64,000 nucleotides of DNA from Agrypnia vestita (taxonomy: Eukaryota > Arthropoda > Insecta > Trichoptera > Phryganeidae): assembly GCA_016648135.1 (NCBI GenBank), contig JADDOH010000292.1, forward strand, positions 434,001-498,000, read 5' to 3'. Below the pieces are notes generated by a model. That model worked only from the letters and a program-made list of their open reading frames with translations, was not told the DNA's origin and ran no database searches. This document shows, piece after piece, positions 43,920 through 56,144 of this stretch (position 1 is the stretch's first letter; each line of letters starts with the position of its first letter). The position numbers and the translations under genes were made by a program.

Positions 43920-44160
43920 CGAGATGCAGTTTCTAAGTCGCCAAATCTCCCGTGCATTTTTCAGTGATCGCCAGGGGTTGTCACCCCTTTCCCGGAATGT
44001 GCATAATAAGGGAAAGTGTCCCGGCGGCATTCTGTTTATTTGGGGAAATATTCCGAAGGGTCAGGAGATTAGGAAGGGTGGGAAATTCCTCGACGGACGG
44101 AGCAGGGGGATAGTATCGCGAAGGAATCCATCCGGATTATGAGGTGGAGTATATTGACTT
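43920..44160. promoter_or_regulatory. GC-rich island with Rel/NF-kB-like words
   Basis: The island contains gggaaattcc (44080-44089), which fits the GGGRNNYYCC consensus, and looser relatives ggggaaatattcc (44042-44054) and gggaaagtgtccc (44010-44022). Three such words within 80 bases are notable, but this is motif matching only. The plus frame at 43924-44142 has no domain features. Confidence 0.3.
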
Positions 44161-45049
44161 CGGAAGTCGATGCATCAACGGGACAGTTGATCTAAAGGGA
44201 ATGTGAACATTAGATTAATAGGTCGTGGGTGTTCTTTTTATTTGACTTGAAAATTTACCTACTGAAATATTTTCTATGTGTATTTGGCTAATTTACCGCA
44301 TTCAAAGTCGTTCGTAAATGTGAGATTTAAACATATTATATAAAAATATATTAATTTTTTTGGATCCAAATTTTTGTGCAATTTCTGCAAAAGATTTTTT
44401 AAAAACATTTTACGAAATATTTTTAAGATTTATGACGAAGACAAACTTAATTTTTTATATGTATATATAAATGTTTATATGTTAGGAAAATCGAAGATGG
44501 GAGTCAATTTTTTGTTTTGATGTATTATCATCATCATCATCACCAGCTATTGTCAGTTCTCCGTCGATCTTTGCCATGACATACACTAACTACTTCGATA
44601 ATTTTATATAGTCAAGGAGACTTGAGGTATTCTCTAGACAATTTTTACCTTGTGATACTTATGAATACGTTCTAAATTTTTGAATATTTTTAATTATAAT
44701 TTTTTATCAAATTTTGCTTTGACTAGTTAATTTTTATTATGAGTTTATCAACATGTAGGTAAGGTACCTATCTAACTTTTATTTTAATTTTATTATTTTT
44801 AATATTAGTATGTATTATTCTATGTTGTTTTCTAATCTTATATGTATTTTATTATATTAAGTCAATTATATTAATTCTTATCATAAATCTCTCTTTATTC
44901 ATACATTATAATTTCATATTTAGACCTGCCTTAATTGCAATATTATTTGTAATTTAAGAGTGTAATGATTGACGTATAAAAGAGAAGCATGTAATGTAAA
45001 TAAAATGATACAAAACATATCTCTTTAATGATTATAATTACGTAATAAT
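44161..45049. other. AT-rich non-coding stretch
   Basis: A short ATC run lies at 44526-44541. I see nothing else. Confidence 0.45.
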
Positions 45050-45500
45050 TGTATCAAAGTCGTTCACCTTAGATTTTTGGTTCGCGCTTGTTGCTAACTG
45101 GCGATGGCCAAAGCTGCCAAAGTGACTTGATGAAATAATTGGCAAGTGATGTCTCAGGATATGGGTGCTCCCATACTTGTGCTTTTGAGTAGCCCGCAGA
45201 CGCCTGGCGGTGCCAAGGTTCTCGCTGCTGGCACGGGCCGGTGTCAGGAATGTTGACCGCAATCCAGAAAAGGGTTTCCGGGGCGGGCGATCACAATAAC
45301 TCACAATAAAGGGCCGAGTCCTCGCAGATACGATTTGCAGCTAGAGCCGCCTCCACTTCCGCCTCCGCCTCCACTTCCGGCATCCTCCACTATTTGCATG
45401 CGACCGGACGTGATTCCACAAACAAGGGTCAGACATTCGGGAGATCTTACGCCGGACAAGAGCTAAGCCTCCGAGGTCTCCTCAATTTCGGACGCTGATC
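45050..45500. promoter_or_regulatory. GC-rich island with a POU octamer
   Basis: The block has unusually even base composition with many CpG. It includes atttgcat (45392-45399), the POU octamer, next to a GGAGGC/GGAAGT simple repeat. The minus frame 45038-45304 has no recognised domain. A short glycine-rich frame overlaps and is listed separately. Confidence 0.3.
45301..45399 (-). CDS. Short glycine/serine-rich open frame, doubtful
   Basis: From ATG at 45399 (minus strand) the frame encodes 32 residues: MQIVEDAGSGGGGGSGGGSS, then CKSYLRGLGPLL and TGA. The frame is also open for about 20 codons upstream. The composition is low-complexity and arises from a GGAGGCGGAAGT repeat. It could be the edge of an exon or chance. 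No homologue is recognised. Confidence 0.15.
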   Translation of the reverse strand: MQIVEDAGSGGGGGSGGGSSCKSYLRGLGPLL

Positions 45501-46688
45501 CTTTTGGGAACTGATTTGCAGTAAGGTCAGAATGGAGATCAGATGTTTACGGAATATTCTCAGGCTGGATTTTATTCCCGGAAACATCCAATCAGCTATA
45601 TGTATTCAGGAATAAATTGGACGCATCTACTTGTTTTCGTATTTTATTGAATATATAAAAGCTCTGTAAAAATACATATAACTTATTTCATTCGCTACTA
45701 TTAAGATTAAATTTTAGGAGGAATTTTTAAATGCTTCATGAATTTTCCAATATTTTTCAAATTAGTTATGCATTTTTATCTTATTATTGGCATAACAATT
45801 GTCAGAAAAATATCAAAACTCCATATTTTTTTATTATTTAATTATATTTATAAACTTTCAATACACTTCCTTCAAATATCATATCTAGATAATTAACAAA
45901 CATTTGTTTCGTTCACTTTTATACATATTCTCATACACGTTCTTTGGTTTACGAAGCTTTTAATGTTCAATATTTGGTTAATCCGATTATTCCAGATCTT
46001 AACTGTAATACTTGCTTCAATACTCGTATTATAATTCTTTCCTTATTCCATATGATTAAACCTTCTCAGCAATCCACTCTATCTATTATTCTCCTGTATT
46101 ACTAACTATGTTTACATAGTTCATTGTATCGTTATGGCGTAGTAATAAAAACGTTAACATTAAAAATATAAAAACAAACAGGTAAAATTTACCCTTATTT
46201 AAATATGAAATAATTAATGTTATCGGCTCATTTCTAATTTTATTTTATCTTCACCAAACGTGCCTTACATCAAAGAAATGATATAAATTATAATAAACTA
46301 ATCAAAAAATATATAGTTTCTTAATTTTTAATATCGTTTATCGCGACAGTTTTTTAGTGTTTTATCTCTTGCATTTTATTTTTAAAAATATTTCGAGAAT
46401 ATATTACACTTCAAAAATTATATGATTTATTTAAGTTTATGTCCGCTAGATAACAAAGTATGTCGTAGACTTTTATTTTCTTTGATGATTTTCGACACGC
46501 GCATAAATAATTCGTGTGTACGTGACAAGGCTATCTAGTTTTATCGAAGGCAGGCTTAAATGATGTTTGACCTGCCTCGTGCCTACTAATAATTCGCCTT
46601 TCTTTGTCACTGTGGTTAACTCTCTGGAGACACGAAACATAGTTTATTAATCGGACTCAATGGCAATTGACGTGATGCTTGGTCATCT
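45501..46688. other. AT-rich non-coding stretch
   Basis: I see nothing recognisable here. Confidence 0.4.
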
Positions 46689-46731
46689 TCTACTTGTTCA
46701 TCATATGCTCAATATATGATGAACAAGTAGA
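46689..46731. other. Hairpin with 18-bp perfect arms and 7-base loop
   Basis: The arms tctacttgttcatcatat and atatgatgaacaagtaga are exact complements around gctcaat. After one mismatch a further three pairs form outside. The size is within the range of microRNA precursors, though the stem is short for one. A tiny foldback element is equally possible. Confidence 0.85.
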
Positions 46732-47864
46732 TGATAGCATCGTGGCCCATAATTACAGCATTAAAAAATAACGTTATTTGTGTTAGGCGACGCCTTGCAC
46801 TCTCTGTGGTTTGTATAATTTTTACAAGACGCAATAAAGTAATGGAAGGAAAAGGATTTTTCTCATTTCTATTAAGCTTTGCGGCGCATTGCGACTAATC
46901 TTACCACAGAGAAAGTTTTTCTTTTTAAATCAATTCCTACGAATTAGCAGGCCGAGGTAAAGGGCAAATAATTGCATTTCTTTACTATTCAGCTCGACAA
47001 TTCGCTTCATTGACAGGTTGCGCCTCTTTGTGATCAATGGTAACCAAAGACAAAGTATCCGTCTTCAACTCAACCTTGTGGTCAATGGATAAGTATTTTC
47101 TTTATTTATTTCAAACGTCGATTCAGACCATCCTATTAGTTTAGGTCTATCCAACTTGTAGTATACTGTATTTTAGGTCGCTTTTTTTTAGCTGTCTCGA
47201 TTTTCGAGGCTGTCATCGTTTCATGTGGCAATGGGTGCAAAATGCAAAAAATTCTCATACATGTCGTCGAAAGCTTTTCGGTATTCCTTAATTCCTGTAC
47301 CGGGATTCCATTTGCCCAATGTGTACCGATGGCCTTCGATTCTTACGATAAATTCCTGTTGGCGATGATTGTATTCAGAGTACTATTCACTAATCAATAT
47401 TATTCTCAACCTTGCCTCTAATAAACTCATTATCAAATATAAATTACTTGACTGGTTTTAGAAATCCATTATTTTCTATTATCACATCTTATTCTTTGTT
47501 TTTTTTAATTCTATACATGCTTTTCTTTTTTACCAGAGCCAAAGGAAAGGACCTTTAGGACTGCCTCGTTTAACTCTATGGCTTCTCGCTCTGATGCTGC
47601 AGACCATCGTTCTCCTACAGAACTTCCTTACAATACTTAAGAGATAAAGATAGAGATATTTGTATGCCTCGCAATCTACGATATACCTATGCAGCATCTG
47701 TCTGTAGCACTACTACATTTTGAAGGCTTCTACGGCTTCCATGTCATATTTAACGGATTAACAATCGTTCTAGAATCTGTGAGTCGCTGCTCTGCTGCAT
47801 GAAGCGACTCTCTCTTTTGCCCAATTAAGATGATTTTAAAAATCTTGCCAAATACATATGTCCG
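46732..47864. other. Non-coding stretch
   Basis: I see nothing recognisable here. Confidence 0.4.
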
Positions 47865-48205
47865 CGCTCGGACAGACCGGGCCCATTTACGAGGATGACG
47901 AGAACCTTCGCAGGTACCGTGCCAGCAGGAAACCATAAAATCCCATTCATCGGGCGGACAAATGCAATCCGATGTCCACTCGGTCATCGGACCATTAAGA
48001 CGATAAATTGTGTGAAACGGCCGCTGTCGACGGCTAATGGTCGCCTAACGAAGAGCTGGCCACTTCTAGGAGGAGTGCTGCTGGAGGATTGCGCGGTGGA
48101 CCAGGGACGAGTTACGAAACCGGGCGCCCGCGCCGGATCGCCGGCCCGACGAGTTGTCGCAAGAAACCACATTTTTTATTCAGCAGCGCGCCGCTTCACA
48201 CATTT
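47865..48205. promoter_or_regulatory. GC-rich island, candidate regulatory module
   Basis: CpG-rich words (gcgcccgcgccggatcgccg, gaaacggccgctgtcgacgg) alternate with TAAT-type words (gacggctaatggtcgcctaa). Frames on both strands span the block (47895-48209 plus, 47984-48172 minus), which is typical of GC-rich non-coding DNA with few stops. No domain is recognised. Confidence 0.35.
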
Positions 48206-48478
48206 CTAGTTTTTTCTCACCGTGATTATAATCCGCCGAGATTTCTATTGAGGAGGTGGCCATCGGTTTTATTTATCTTTTGGGATAAGATTTTATTTTA
48301 TTTATTGCGGTGTAGCTGAACGCGTCAACATCTGCGATCGAAGAACAGGATTATAAAGTACAAAGCTAAAATTTATTTTCGCGACATTTAAATTGCTGGT
48401 GGTGTAATTGAATCTCGATTAAAATTTTCTGGTAGTATAAAATGCTGGAAACTGAAATTAAAAAAAAGATAAATTAAT
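48206..48478. other. Non-coding stretch
   Basis: I see nothing recognisable here. Confidence 0.35.
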
Positions 48479-48775
48479 TTGACAGTAGCTTACATGTCAT
48501 ATGCAGAAGACAGCAGACAAGAAAGAGATATAATTGAAGACGTGGAGAAAATGAGATGTCGGTGGGCAAGCAACATTGCCCGGAGGATAGACCGTTTCTG
48601 GATGAATGCAGTTATCCATCGATACTTAAGGAAAATCAAGAGACTGACAGGCTACCCTAAAATCCACAGGACTGACAAAATCATTAAATTCTGCGGAAAT
48701 ACGTGGCAAAAATGACAAAAAACAGAGAAAAGTTTGATAGTCTTGTGGAGGCCTTTATCCTTATATACAGTGGAT
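48479..48775 (+). pseudogene. LINE 3' end (group G), plus strand
   Basis: The frame reads EKMRCRWASNIARRIDRFWM, then NAVIHRYLRKIKRLTGYPKI and KIIKFCGNTWQK to a stop at 48713. A one-base shift continues it as MTKNREKFDSLVEAFI and ends TAA. This is the C-terminal WxxHIARR, GRPKIRWTDDI and EAF-QQW order of the group, with RW-DD degraded here to HRTDK. No GAA tail follows. The copy is comparatively young because two shifts restore nearly the whole segment. Confidence 0.75.
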
Positions 48776-49931
48776 AAAATAACTATCTATTGACGATGAT
48801 TTGTGTTGTGCGTTATGATTAAGCCTTATTAAGGTTATGCCCAGCGTTGCTCGACTAACGACACATGGAAAAATTTGATCCAGGCAGGAGGACTAGGAGA
48901 TGTGCAGGGGTTTGGGGCGGAATTTCTATTTTCTTCAGGATCTTGCGCAAAAGATCAAAATTTGGAGTGGCTAGGGGGAGGGGAGAAGGTGCCTGCATTT
49001 TGCGCAAGTACCTTAAATGTATCTTAAATTATCTAATTTGGAACGGTGGAATTCAATACAATATACACATTTATATATACATTGGTTACATGGGATGGTG
49101 TGGCTAGATGTGAAAACTGTTTGCACCATTGTTATGAAGAATTAATTTTAACGTCTGTATTACCTTTGCCTTTGGTCCTGTTCCACAATGGAACATATTT
49201 TCTATTTTTACTAGACTTGCAAAATAATTCGCTTATATAAGAAAAAAATACGCATCTTCTGTACAAAGCGTATATTTTCAAATCGTACAAACGAAAACCA
49301 TTGACAGTTGTAGGTCAAAAGTTTGGCAACCCCTAGAGCTGAAATCATTCTTAGATTTTCTCAAACAATGATGAGGTGGGCTTGTAGATATAATAGTTGT
49401 TCTGTTCACGTATCGCTCTACTGCCTTAGACACGAACCTACGTTAGGTCGTGCTGCCTTTTGTCTGACGCAATAATATCCTGATTAAACGTCAGAAGTAG
49501 AAACAATGTCAAAAGTAGTCACCGCAGTCATCATTAATAGCTGCATTTCAACTCTTTCAAAGCTACACACTATTCCAAACATGATGATTTTAAATTCATA
49601 AATTTCCTTATGTTTATTTTGTTACTAAGCAGTTAGTGAGTTTATATTCACACGAAAATAAACCTTCTTACTTTGTATTTACACTTTTGTAAACATTGGT
49701 GCAAGGTATGCATTGGTAAACAGCAAATGTGGCGCTATTTAAAAACAATTTCAACTTTAGAAAATGAAGTAATTATTTGCAATATAGCATATCTGAAAAA
49801 TATAAATAATCTATGACCTTGTAAAAGATCAACCAATTTTTACCAAATTTTTATTCTTCCATGGTGATGTAACCCCTTAAGGTAGTTATTCTTCCAAAAA
49901 AGCACGCTAAGTGGTCAAGATACCTCCACCA
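48776..49931. other. Non-coding stretch with a possible hAT end
   Basis: The word aaaagtttggcaacccctag at 49318-49337 resembles an inverted hAT terminus, but no partner end was found. Otherwise nothing is recognised. Confidence 0.35.
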
Positions 49932-50035
49932 GGCGCGTGCAGTCGGTACGTCGAAGCACGAGTTGTACGCAAAAATATTTATACTTTGGAAAAAATTGAT
50001 AAACAAAAATTCATCTGACAGAACAATATGGCTCA
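49932..50035 (+). mobile_element. hAT MITE family H2, left end only
   Basis: The segment caggcgcgtgcagtcggtac followed by gtcgaagcacgagtt and an AT-rich interior with tttggaaaaaattg matches the left end and interior of the 20.1-kb copy. No right end or target duplication is found. Confidence 0.6.
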
Positions 50036-50929
50036 AATTATGTTATTATTATGGGCTGTTACGAGATTCATATTTTATTTTGGTTTGTTTCGTAGAAATT
50101 CTCGTTAAGTACAGCTTATTTCAAAGTATTATTTAAACGCCGTTGCTACCTACTATAACATGCTAAGTCTCGTTAGTAGGAGGTACCTGGTAGGTATTTT
50201 TAAAATATTATTAAAAAAATATTATAGGATTGTCTCAGAACCGAGAAATTTAATCTGAGGAAATCGTAAAACATCTAAATAATGTATAATACTTTCGTTG
50301 TATGTTTGTCGGTCTGTAACGTCTGTAAAATGCTGGATTTACAACTTTAGATAATAACTTTAGATAATGTGACACTCAATCAGCGCGCGGCTCAAACAAC
50401 ACGCATGGGTCGAAATTACATGGTTTTGAGATATTTATATTATTATTTTATCATGGCTTAAGTTTCAAGCGTTATATTATTATTTGATTTTTATTGTATT
50501 ATTATATTCTTATTTTATTTTAGTTTAAGGTTTAAGCGAATAAAGTCAATTTAAAAAAAGCAAATGGTTTTCTATTCGTGAAATTTCAGCTTCAAAATCC
50601 TGATTAAGTCCCGTGATTTTTTACGGATATGGCTAGTAATTAAATAAATGCGTAGGTACTTAAAATTATTAAATAATATAAAATTATTGTATTTTAAAAT
50701 AGTGAAGTGGTTTCGTAACCATAACCGCACAAATGCACTAGCCTATTTTTACAGAAATATTAAATGTTTCAGTCAAAATCGACTTCAATTACCAACAGCG
50801 CAGAGTCGATACTGCCCGAAATACGCGAACTACTTTACAAGGTAAACTGTGACTAATGTGTCGGCACCGAGTTACGTGGCCAAAGTCAATTAACAAACAC
50901 TACATGTTGCGCTCGGCCGCGGCAGACGA
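50036..50929. other. Non-coding stretch
   Basis: I see nothing recognisable here. Confidence 0.4.
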
Positions 50930-51110
50930 CACATGAAGTCTATCGAAGAAATCTGGGAAATCGAAAGGTCAAAAAGCCTGAACATCAATTATGAGTTCGT
51001 TGACAAGTATTACGGAGACTCCGTCGCGTGAATCTGAGGCGGACTACTTGTCCCGGCCGCGGGCCGAGCGATCGAGCGGCTTGGACACCTGCGACCAGTG
51101 GTGACAATGC
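50930..51110. promoter_or_regulatory. GC-rich island, candidate regulatory module
   Basis: The island includes actccgtcgcgtgaatctga and cccggccgcgggccgagcga, with no open frame of note. Confidence 0.3.
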
Positions 51111-51365
51111 CGTTAGGTGACATCCAAAAAAGTGTTTTTCTTTACCTCATGATCTATCAATTATTCTGGTAATGGCATCTAACATTTTCAACCTGCAAGA
51201 GAACATTCTAGTACCAAGGCACCGACCGTAAATCCGATATATTTATTCTTTCCATAAATTGTGTAAAATAATGCGGACATGCTTTTGATTTTGATTTGTT
51301 TAATATTATAATATGCCTAACAAGTGATTATTAATATTTTATGTATTTTTTATTTTATTTATTAT

Positions 51366-51545
51366 TTATTCATTTATTCATTCATTCATTAATCCATCCA
51401 TTATCAATCTATCTATCCATCCAGCTTTCCATCCATCCATCCATCCATTAATCTATCCAGCCATCCAATCAGCAATCCATCTATCCATCCATCCAACCAT
51501 CCATCCATCTATCCTCCCATCTTCCCATCCATTCATTCATTCATT
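51366..51545. repeat. Imperfect tetranucleotide array (ATCC/ATTC)
   Basis: Roughly 45 units, mostly catc/ccat and some catt, run for about 180 bp with scattered variants (ctat, gcca, agca). This is a typical degenerate microsatellite. Confidence 0.9.
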
Positions 51546-51978
51546 TTTTTTTATAATTATCAACGTCCTAGTGGGCTTTTACAGTATTATATATACACCT
51601 TGCATTAATTAAAAAAAAAACAATAATGACGAAATTACTTGCTTGATAGTGATAAAGTTTTTCAAGAGACTGCGATGAAAGATGGAATTACCAAAATACC
51701 CAAACAATTGACAGAGCGTAGGACAGAATGTGCCGTCCAGAAGATAACCAGAGTAGAATAAGGGGGGTGAAGAAGAAGTATAGAACAATATGATTATAAT
51801 TTCCTCATCATCGTTTTCGTCAGCTTGTGTCTCTCCATTAGATATAGACCTCCATGAATCGCCTATATCCATAAAGTATCCATAAGTGATCATGATTTCT
51901 CATGAGTATGATATATCTGATTACGATAATTTCGTGATTATTATATGGGTCATTAGTGAGTGACTATGCAAAAAAAGC
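51546..51978. other. Non-coding stretch
   Basis: I see nothing recognisable. The minus frame 51609-51893 has no domain features. Confidence 0.4.
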
Positions 51979-51979
51979 A

Positions 51980-52080
51980 GGCGCGTACGGTCAGTGAATT
52001 GAAGCGTGATTTGTACATAAAAATATATTGCGGAGAAAATATCGAAATTGCAAATTTATTTGAGAGAAAAAAATGAAAAT
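51980..52080 (+). mobile_element. hAT MITE family H2, left end only
   Basis: The segment caggcgcgtacggtcagtga followed by attgaagcgtgatttg and an AT-rich interior (ggagaaaatatcgaaattgc) resembles the family's left end and interior. The right end is not found; the AAAATT array starts about 130 bp downstream. Confidence 0.5.
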
Positions 52081-52205
52081 TGAAAATTAAATTAATTGAA
52101 TAAAATTAAAATCAAAAATTAAAATGTGAGGCGGTTTCTCTAGAACAGGTCTAGCCTAAGTGAGATATCGTCAGGATTCTTCCTGTAAATATTTTTTGTG
52201 AACAA

Positions 52206-52620
52206 TAAAATTAAAATTGAAATTAAAATTAAAATTAAAATTAAAATTAAAATTAAAATTAAAATTAAAATTAAAATTAAAATTAAAATTAAAATTAAAA
52301 TTAAAATTAAAATTAAAATTAAAATTAAAATTAAAATTAAAATTTAAATTTAAATTAAAATCAAAATTAAAATCAAAATTAAAATTAAAATTAAAATTAA
52401 AATTAAAATTAAAATTAAAATTAAAATTAAAATTAAAATTAAAATTAAAATTAAAATCAAAATTAAAATTAAAATTAAAATTAAAATTAAAATTAAAATT
52501 AAAATTAAAATTTAAATTAAAATTAAAATTAAAATTAAAATTAAAATTAAAATTAAAATTAAAATTAAAATTAAAATTAAAATTAAAATTAAAATTAAAA
52601 TTAAAATTAAAATTAAAATT
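52206..52620. repeat. AAAATT hexanucleotide array, about 69 units
   Basis: The unit AAAATT repeats for about 414 bp with a few variants (AAATTT, AAAATC). Because the unit is six bases, one frame stays open as an alternating Lys-Leu run of 130 or more residues (52217-52708). That frame is an artefact of the array and not a gene. Confidence 0.95.
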
Positions 52621-55600
52621 GAGATTAAATCATGATAGGAATACTGCGCGAAACATATTTTCTATTATTGTTAAAATCTTCAATAACTTTTTTAAGATTG
52701 GTGGTTAGTGAGTTAGTTGGTCGAATGTAATATTATTTTTATTGTTATTTTTTAATGTTATTTGCTTAAAGAATAGACATTCATAAAATATTTGCCATTT
52801 TCATTTACAATGTGTATAATGTTCACTGTGTATAAAACTATAATTTTGATAAAATGTTTCGTTGCAATATGTACGAGAATACAATGTTCAATGAATGATT
52901 GCCGGGATATGATGTACCTTTTTTTGTTTACCAATTATTACCAATAAACGGAGATAATTTTTAAAATAGATTAAATTGCTTTCATATTTTTATTTTTATA
53001 AATTGTAAGTAAATTTAAATGAAATTAATATTTTTCAAATTTCCTCCTGGATGACTGATACGCAACTTTCGCCGGTGCACATAGGTACGCATAAAAATCT
53101 ATGGTGTTAATGAAAGATTACTGTAAACCAAACTGATGCAAACGGCATAATACGATAAACCATTAGTAAAAACAATCGTTTGAAAAAACATTTAGGATTT
53201 TTTTAAATGTTCGCAATTTAAAAAAAAAACTTTTTTCCAAATCGGATATGCTGCATTGTAGATAAATTAATAGCTCCATAGCCTTTTATATAACAACACA
53301 GTAATGTAAGTAACGGATTTCTAAAATAAAATACAAAAGAAAATTCCTTGTACTCGGTGTGTACGCCTAAAATAAAATAAAATATATGTTTAAACAGTGA
53401 TTTCATTGTCATTCATAAGAGTGAAAAACAATAAAACAGATGCGAGAATGTTAATTGGTTAAAGAAAACTGGTTTACAAATAACAATAATATTATGATAT
53501 CTGATGAATCACACGTGCATTTAAAATTCAAAACTACCTGCCTACTTTGAATCTGATAAATGTTCTCCTACGTCACGACCTCCTGCCGTAAACATTCCGC
53601 TCCATACTATAATACTCATTAAGTGCGGGCAATAAACAAACAAATAATCAAGTTAACATTCAATATTCATACTTCATGTTAAATTTCGTATTAACATAAT
53701 TTATAACACCAAATAATACATTCTGTCAAAAATGTGTTGAAGCAACGCCCACATTACTGGAATTATTTAAATGAAATGCAAAAACCTCGTTTACATATTG
53801 AAGATGGAAGCACTTCGTTTGGTTTGATTGAGTAATTTACTACAAATACTCGCTAAGTATGGGAATACATAAATAATTTATAAACAAATAAAAATGATCG
53901 ATTCAGCGAGATTCTAGATTAGATACTTCGGCGCTAACACCTGTTCGTTACGGCTAGCTTACGTACTGGCCTTTTGGTATTTTGTAGTAGTTCTCATTGA
54001 TTTCATTTTCTACGTAAATTAGACATATGATACACTTTATTGACATATTTTAATGGATTATGCATTATGTGATCAAATTATAATGATAAAATAACATGAA
54101 GATTACAATATTTTTTATGAGGGATACCTACACCTTGTCCTGGATACTTGGATAAATTAAATAAAAATAATAAAATTATTAACAAATTATTGAAGTGGGT
54201 TTGTACCTCGTTTGATTTGACACATTCCATGTACACATGTCTATATAAAATAATTCTGATTTTTTTAAGAAAGAAATGTATTGTTTAATATTTTTTATAT
54301 ATTAAAAACTAAATTATTTACATATTATCAACATTAAATTTAAATACTGATCCTTATAACAAGCTAATATTATTAAATAGTTTTGTAAATGTTTATTTTG
54401 ACGTTTTATTAATATTCTTTGATAATGCAATGGTTAGCATCTCCGCATGTCACGGTATAGGTCTGTTTTTGATCTTTCGCCAGGATATACATATTTTTTA
54501 TTTAATTAATACACAGGAAAATGTTTTACACAAAAAATCGGTTAACAAGAAAACATATTCTTGTCCTAACAATATGCTACGTGATACAGGAAATAATAGA
54601 AGCATAAAATGTTCTACAGGTTGTCACGTCACTATACTATGCCTCAAAATTATTTACAGTTTGTAACTTTATGTCTTAACTTTTTATTTACCGGGCCGGC
54701 ATTTAATAATGAACGATTAATAGATTAATGGTTTCATATAACTTAAGACTCCAGCGCTAGGGTGACCGTGATGTACGTCCTGTAAAATCATAAAGTAAGA
54801 TCGAAAATCAGTTGCGCACTGACCGGCACAGACTCGCCGTCAACCAACCACGGCAAGGATAGCAACTAATACACTGGCACATTCTGAGTATTATACACAA
54901 TCATATCAGTGTATTTAATAGTGCAAAGTTATGAAGCACGTTTACCGTTTGATGTTTGCGCGTGTTAGAGGTTATTATCGGCACTAACTGTAGATGTAGA
55001 GCAACGGAAAAGATTTTTCTTATTAAAAAAAATCGTGCTTTCTGTTTTATTTGCACAAAATATTTCACAGTGAGATTCTACTTAAATATTTCACGCATCT
55101 TAATGTAGACTTAATCTTACAGTTGAGAATTGTTAAATGTTACATGCTATAGAGAGAGTCGAAGCAATATGTGCAGTTCGTCGCAACAAGGAAGTTGACT
55201 TGCTAATTGGCGCAACTTCCCGTCGTTCCTTGTCCGTAGATTTTTGGCGTAGTTGCCAGGACGGCATCCGGAATACGCGAATTCTACAAAAATATCGCTT
55301 GCCCCATACCACCCCAATCATTTTAAACATATGCAGATTTTAATTTTTTTTAATTGTAAAAGTTGGTAATACAATAATCTTTATATTTCCTAATATATAC
55401 AGCGTAAGATGTAAGTGTATTTAATTTTTAATCAAATGTAAGTATCACATATTTTTTTATTTTTTCATAAAAGTCGTTATAATCTTCATCTTCATCCCTA
55501 ATATTCATCCCTAATATTCCCTGGTAGTTTGGTATATAATTTCATCCCACTGTACATCATAGAAGTTTACGATCTTTTTTCTTTCTTTGTAACTTTGTTA

Positions 55601-55704
55601 CTTAAATTTCTCCGGTCATTTTAAAGCACTTTTGCATGCACGCTAAAATTCATCGAAAATGAAAAAATAATCGGTTTATTATGCACTAATTTTTAAACAA
55701 TGTC
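52621..55704. other. Long AT-rich non-coding stretch
   Basis: No gene is recognised. The open frames at 54430-54666 and 55133-55343 (both strands) have no recognisable domain. A slightly GC-richer patch occurs at 54755-54860. Confidence 0.45.
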
Positions 55705-55980
55705 GACAACAGGTGCTCGCCTCGTGCGCTCTGCATTACCGACGCGGCCGGCTAGTCAGCCCCGCCCGAAGCCGAGCCGCGAAGGCAGTCGGCGCTGCGG
55801 CTAGACTTTCGACGATCCCAATTGATCCGAGGCGATTCCCTCGCAGGCAGTAATTACCCGCTACCGAATTGTTACGATTTGATTGGGCGACTTCATATTT
55901 ATAACGGGCGGAATCAGTGAGCGCGCGCAGATCGAAAGCGCTATTAATTTTATCTCGACCGATAATCGGCCACGAATTGA
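55705..55980. promoter_or_regulatory. GC-rich island with homeodomain core, candidate regulatory module
   Basis: CpG-rich words (gacgcggccggctagtcagc, cgaagccgagccgcgaaggc) are followed by ggcagtaattacccgctacc and gaattgttacgatttgattg. There is no open frame of note. Confidence 0.4.
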
Positions 55981-56144
55981 AAACGTACCGACGTGGATTG
56001 ATACTTCAAGCTACTTTTTATTTGAGCCATTCATAAAACGCTTGCGGTGATTGTAAATGCAGCGGTGATTTGTATATTAGTGTTTTTCGAATGTTTGTGC
56101 GGCGAAGTCTAGGCGTGTTGCAGAGTTGAAAATGGTTTGAATAT

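Noticed and set aside
47895..48209. 104-codon plus-strand frame
   Set aside because: It is a GC-rich island with open frames on both strands and no recognisable protein features.
51366..51545. Possible CRISPR-like array of short repeats
   Set aside because: The units are four bases with no spacers; it is a microsatellite in eukaryotic DNA.
52217..52708. 163-codon frame of alternating Lys and Leu
   Set aside because: It is produced by the AAAATT hexamer array and has no start context or domain.
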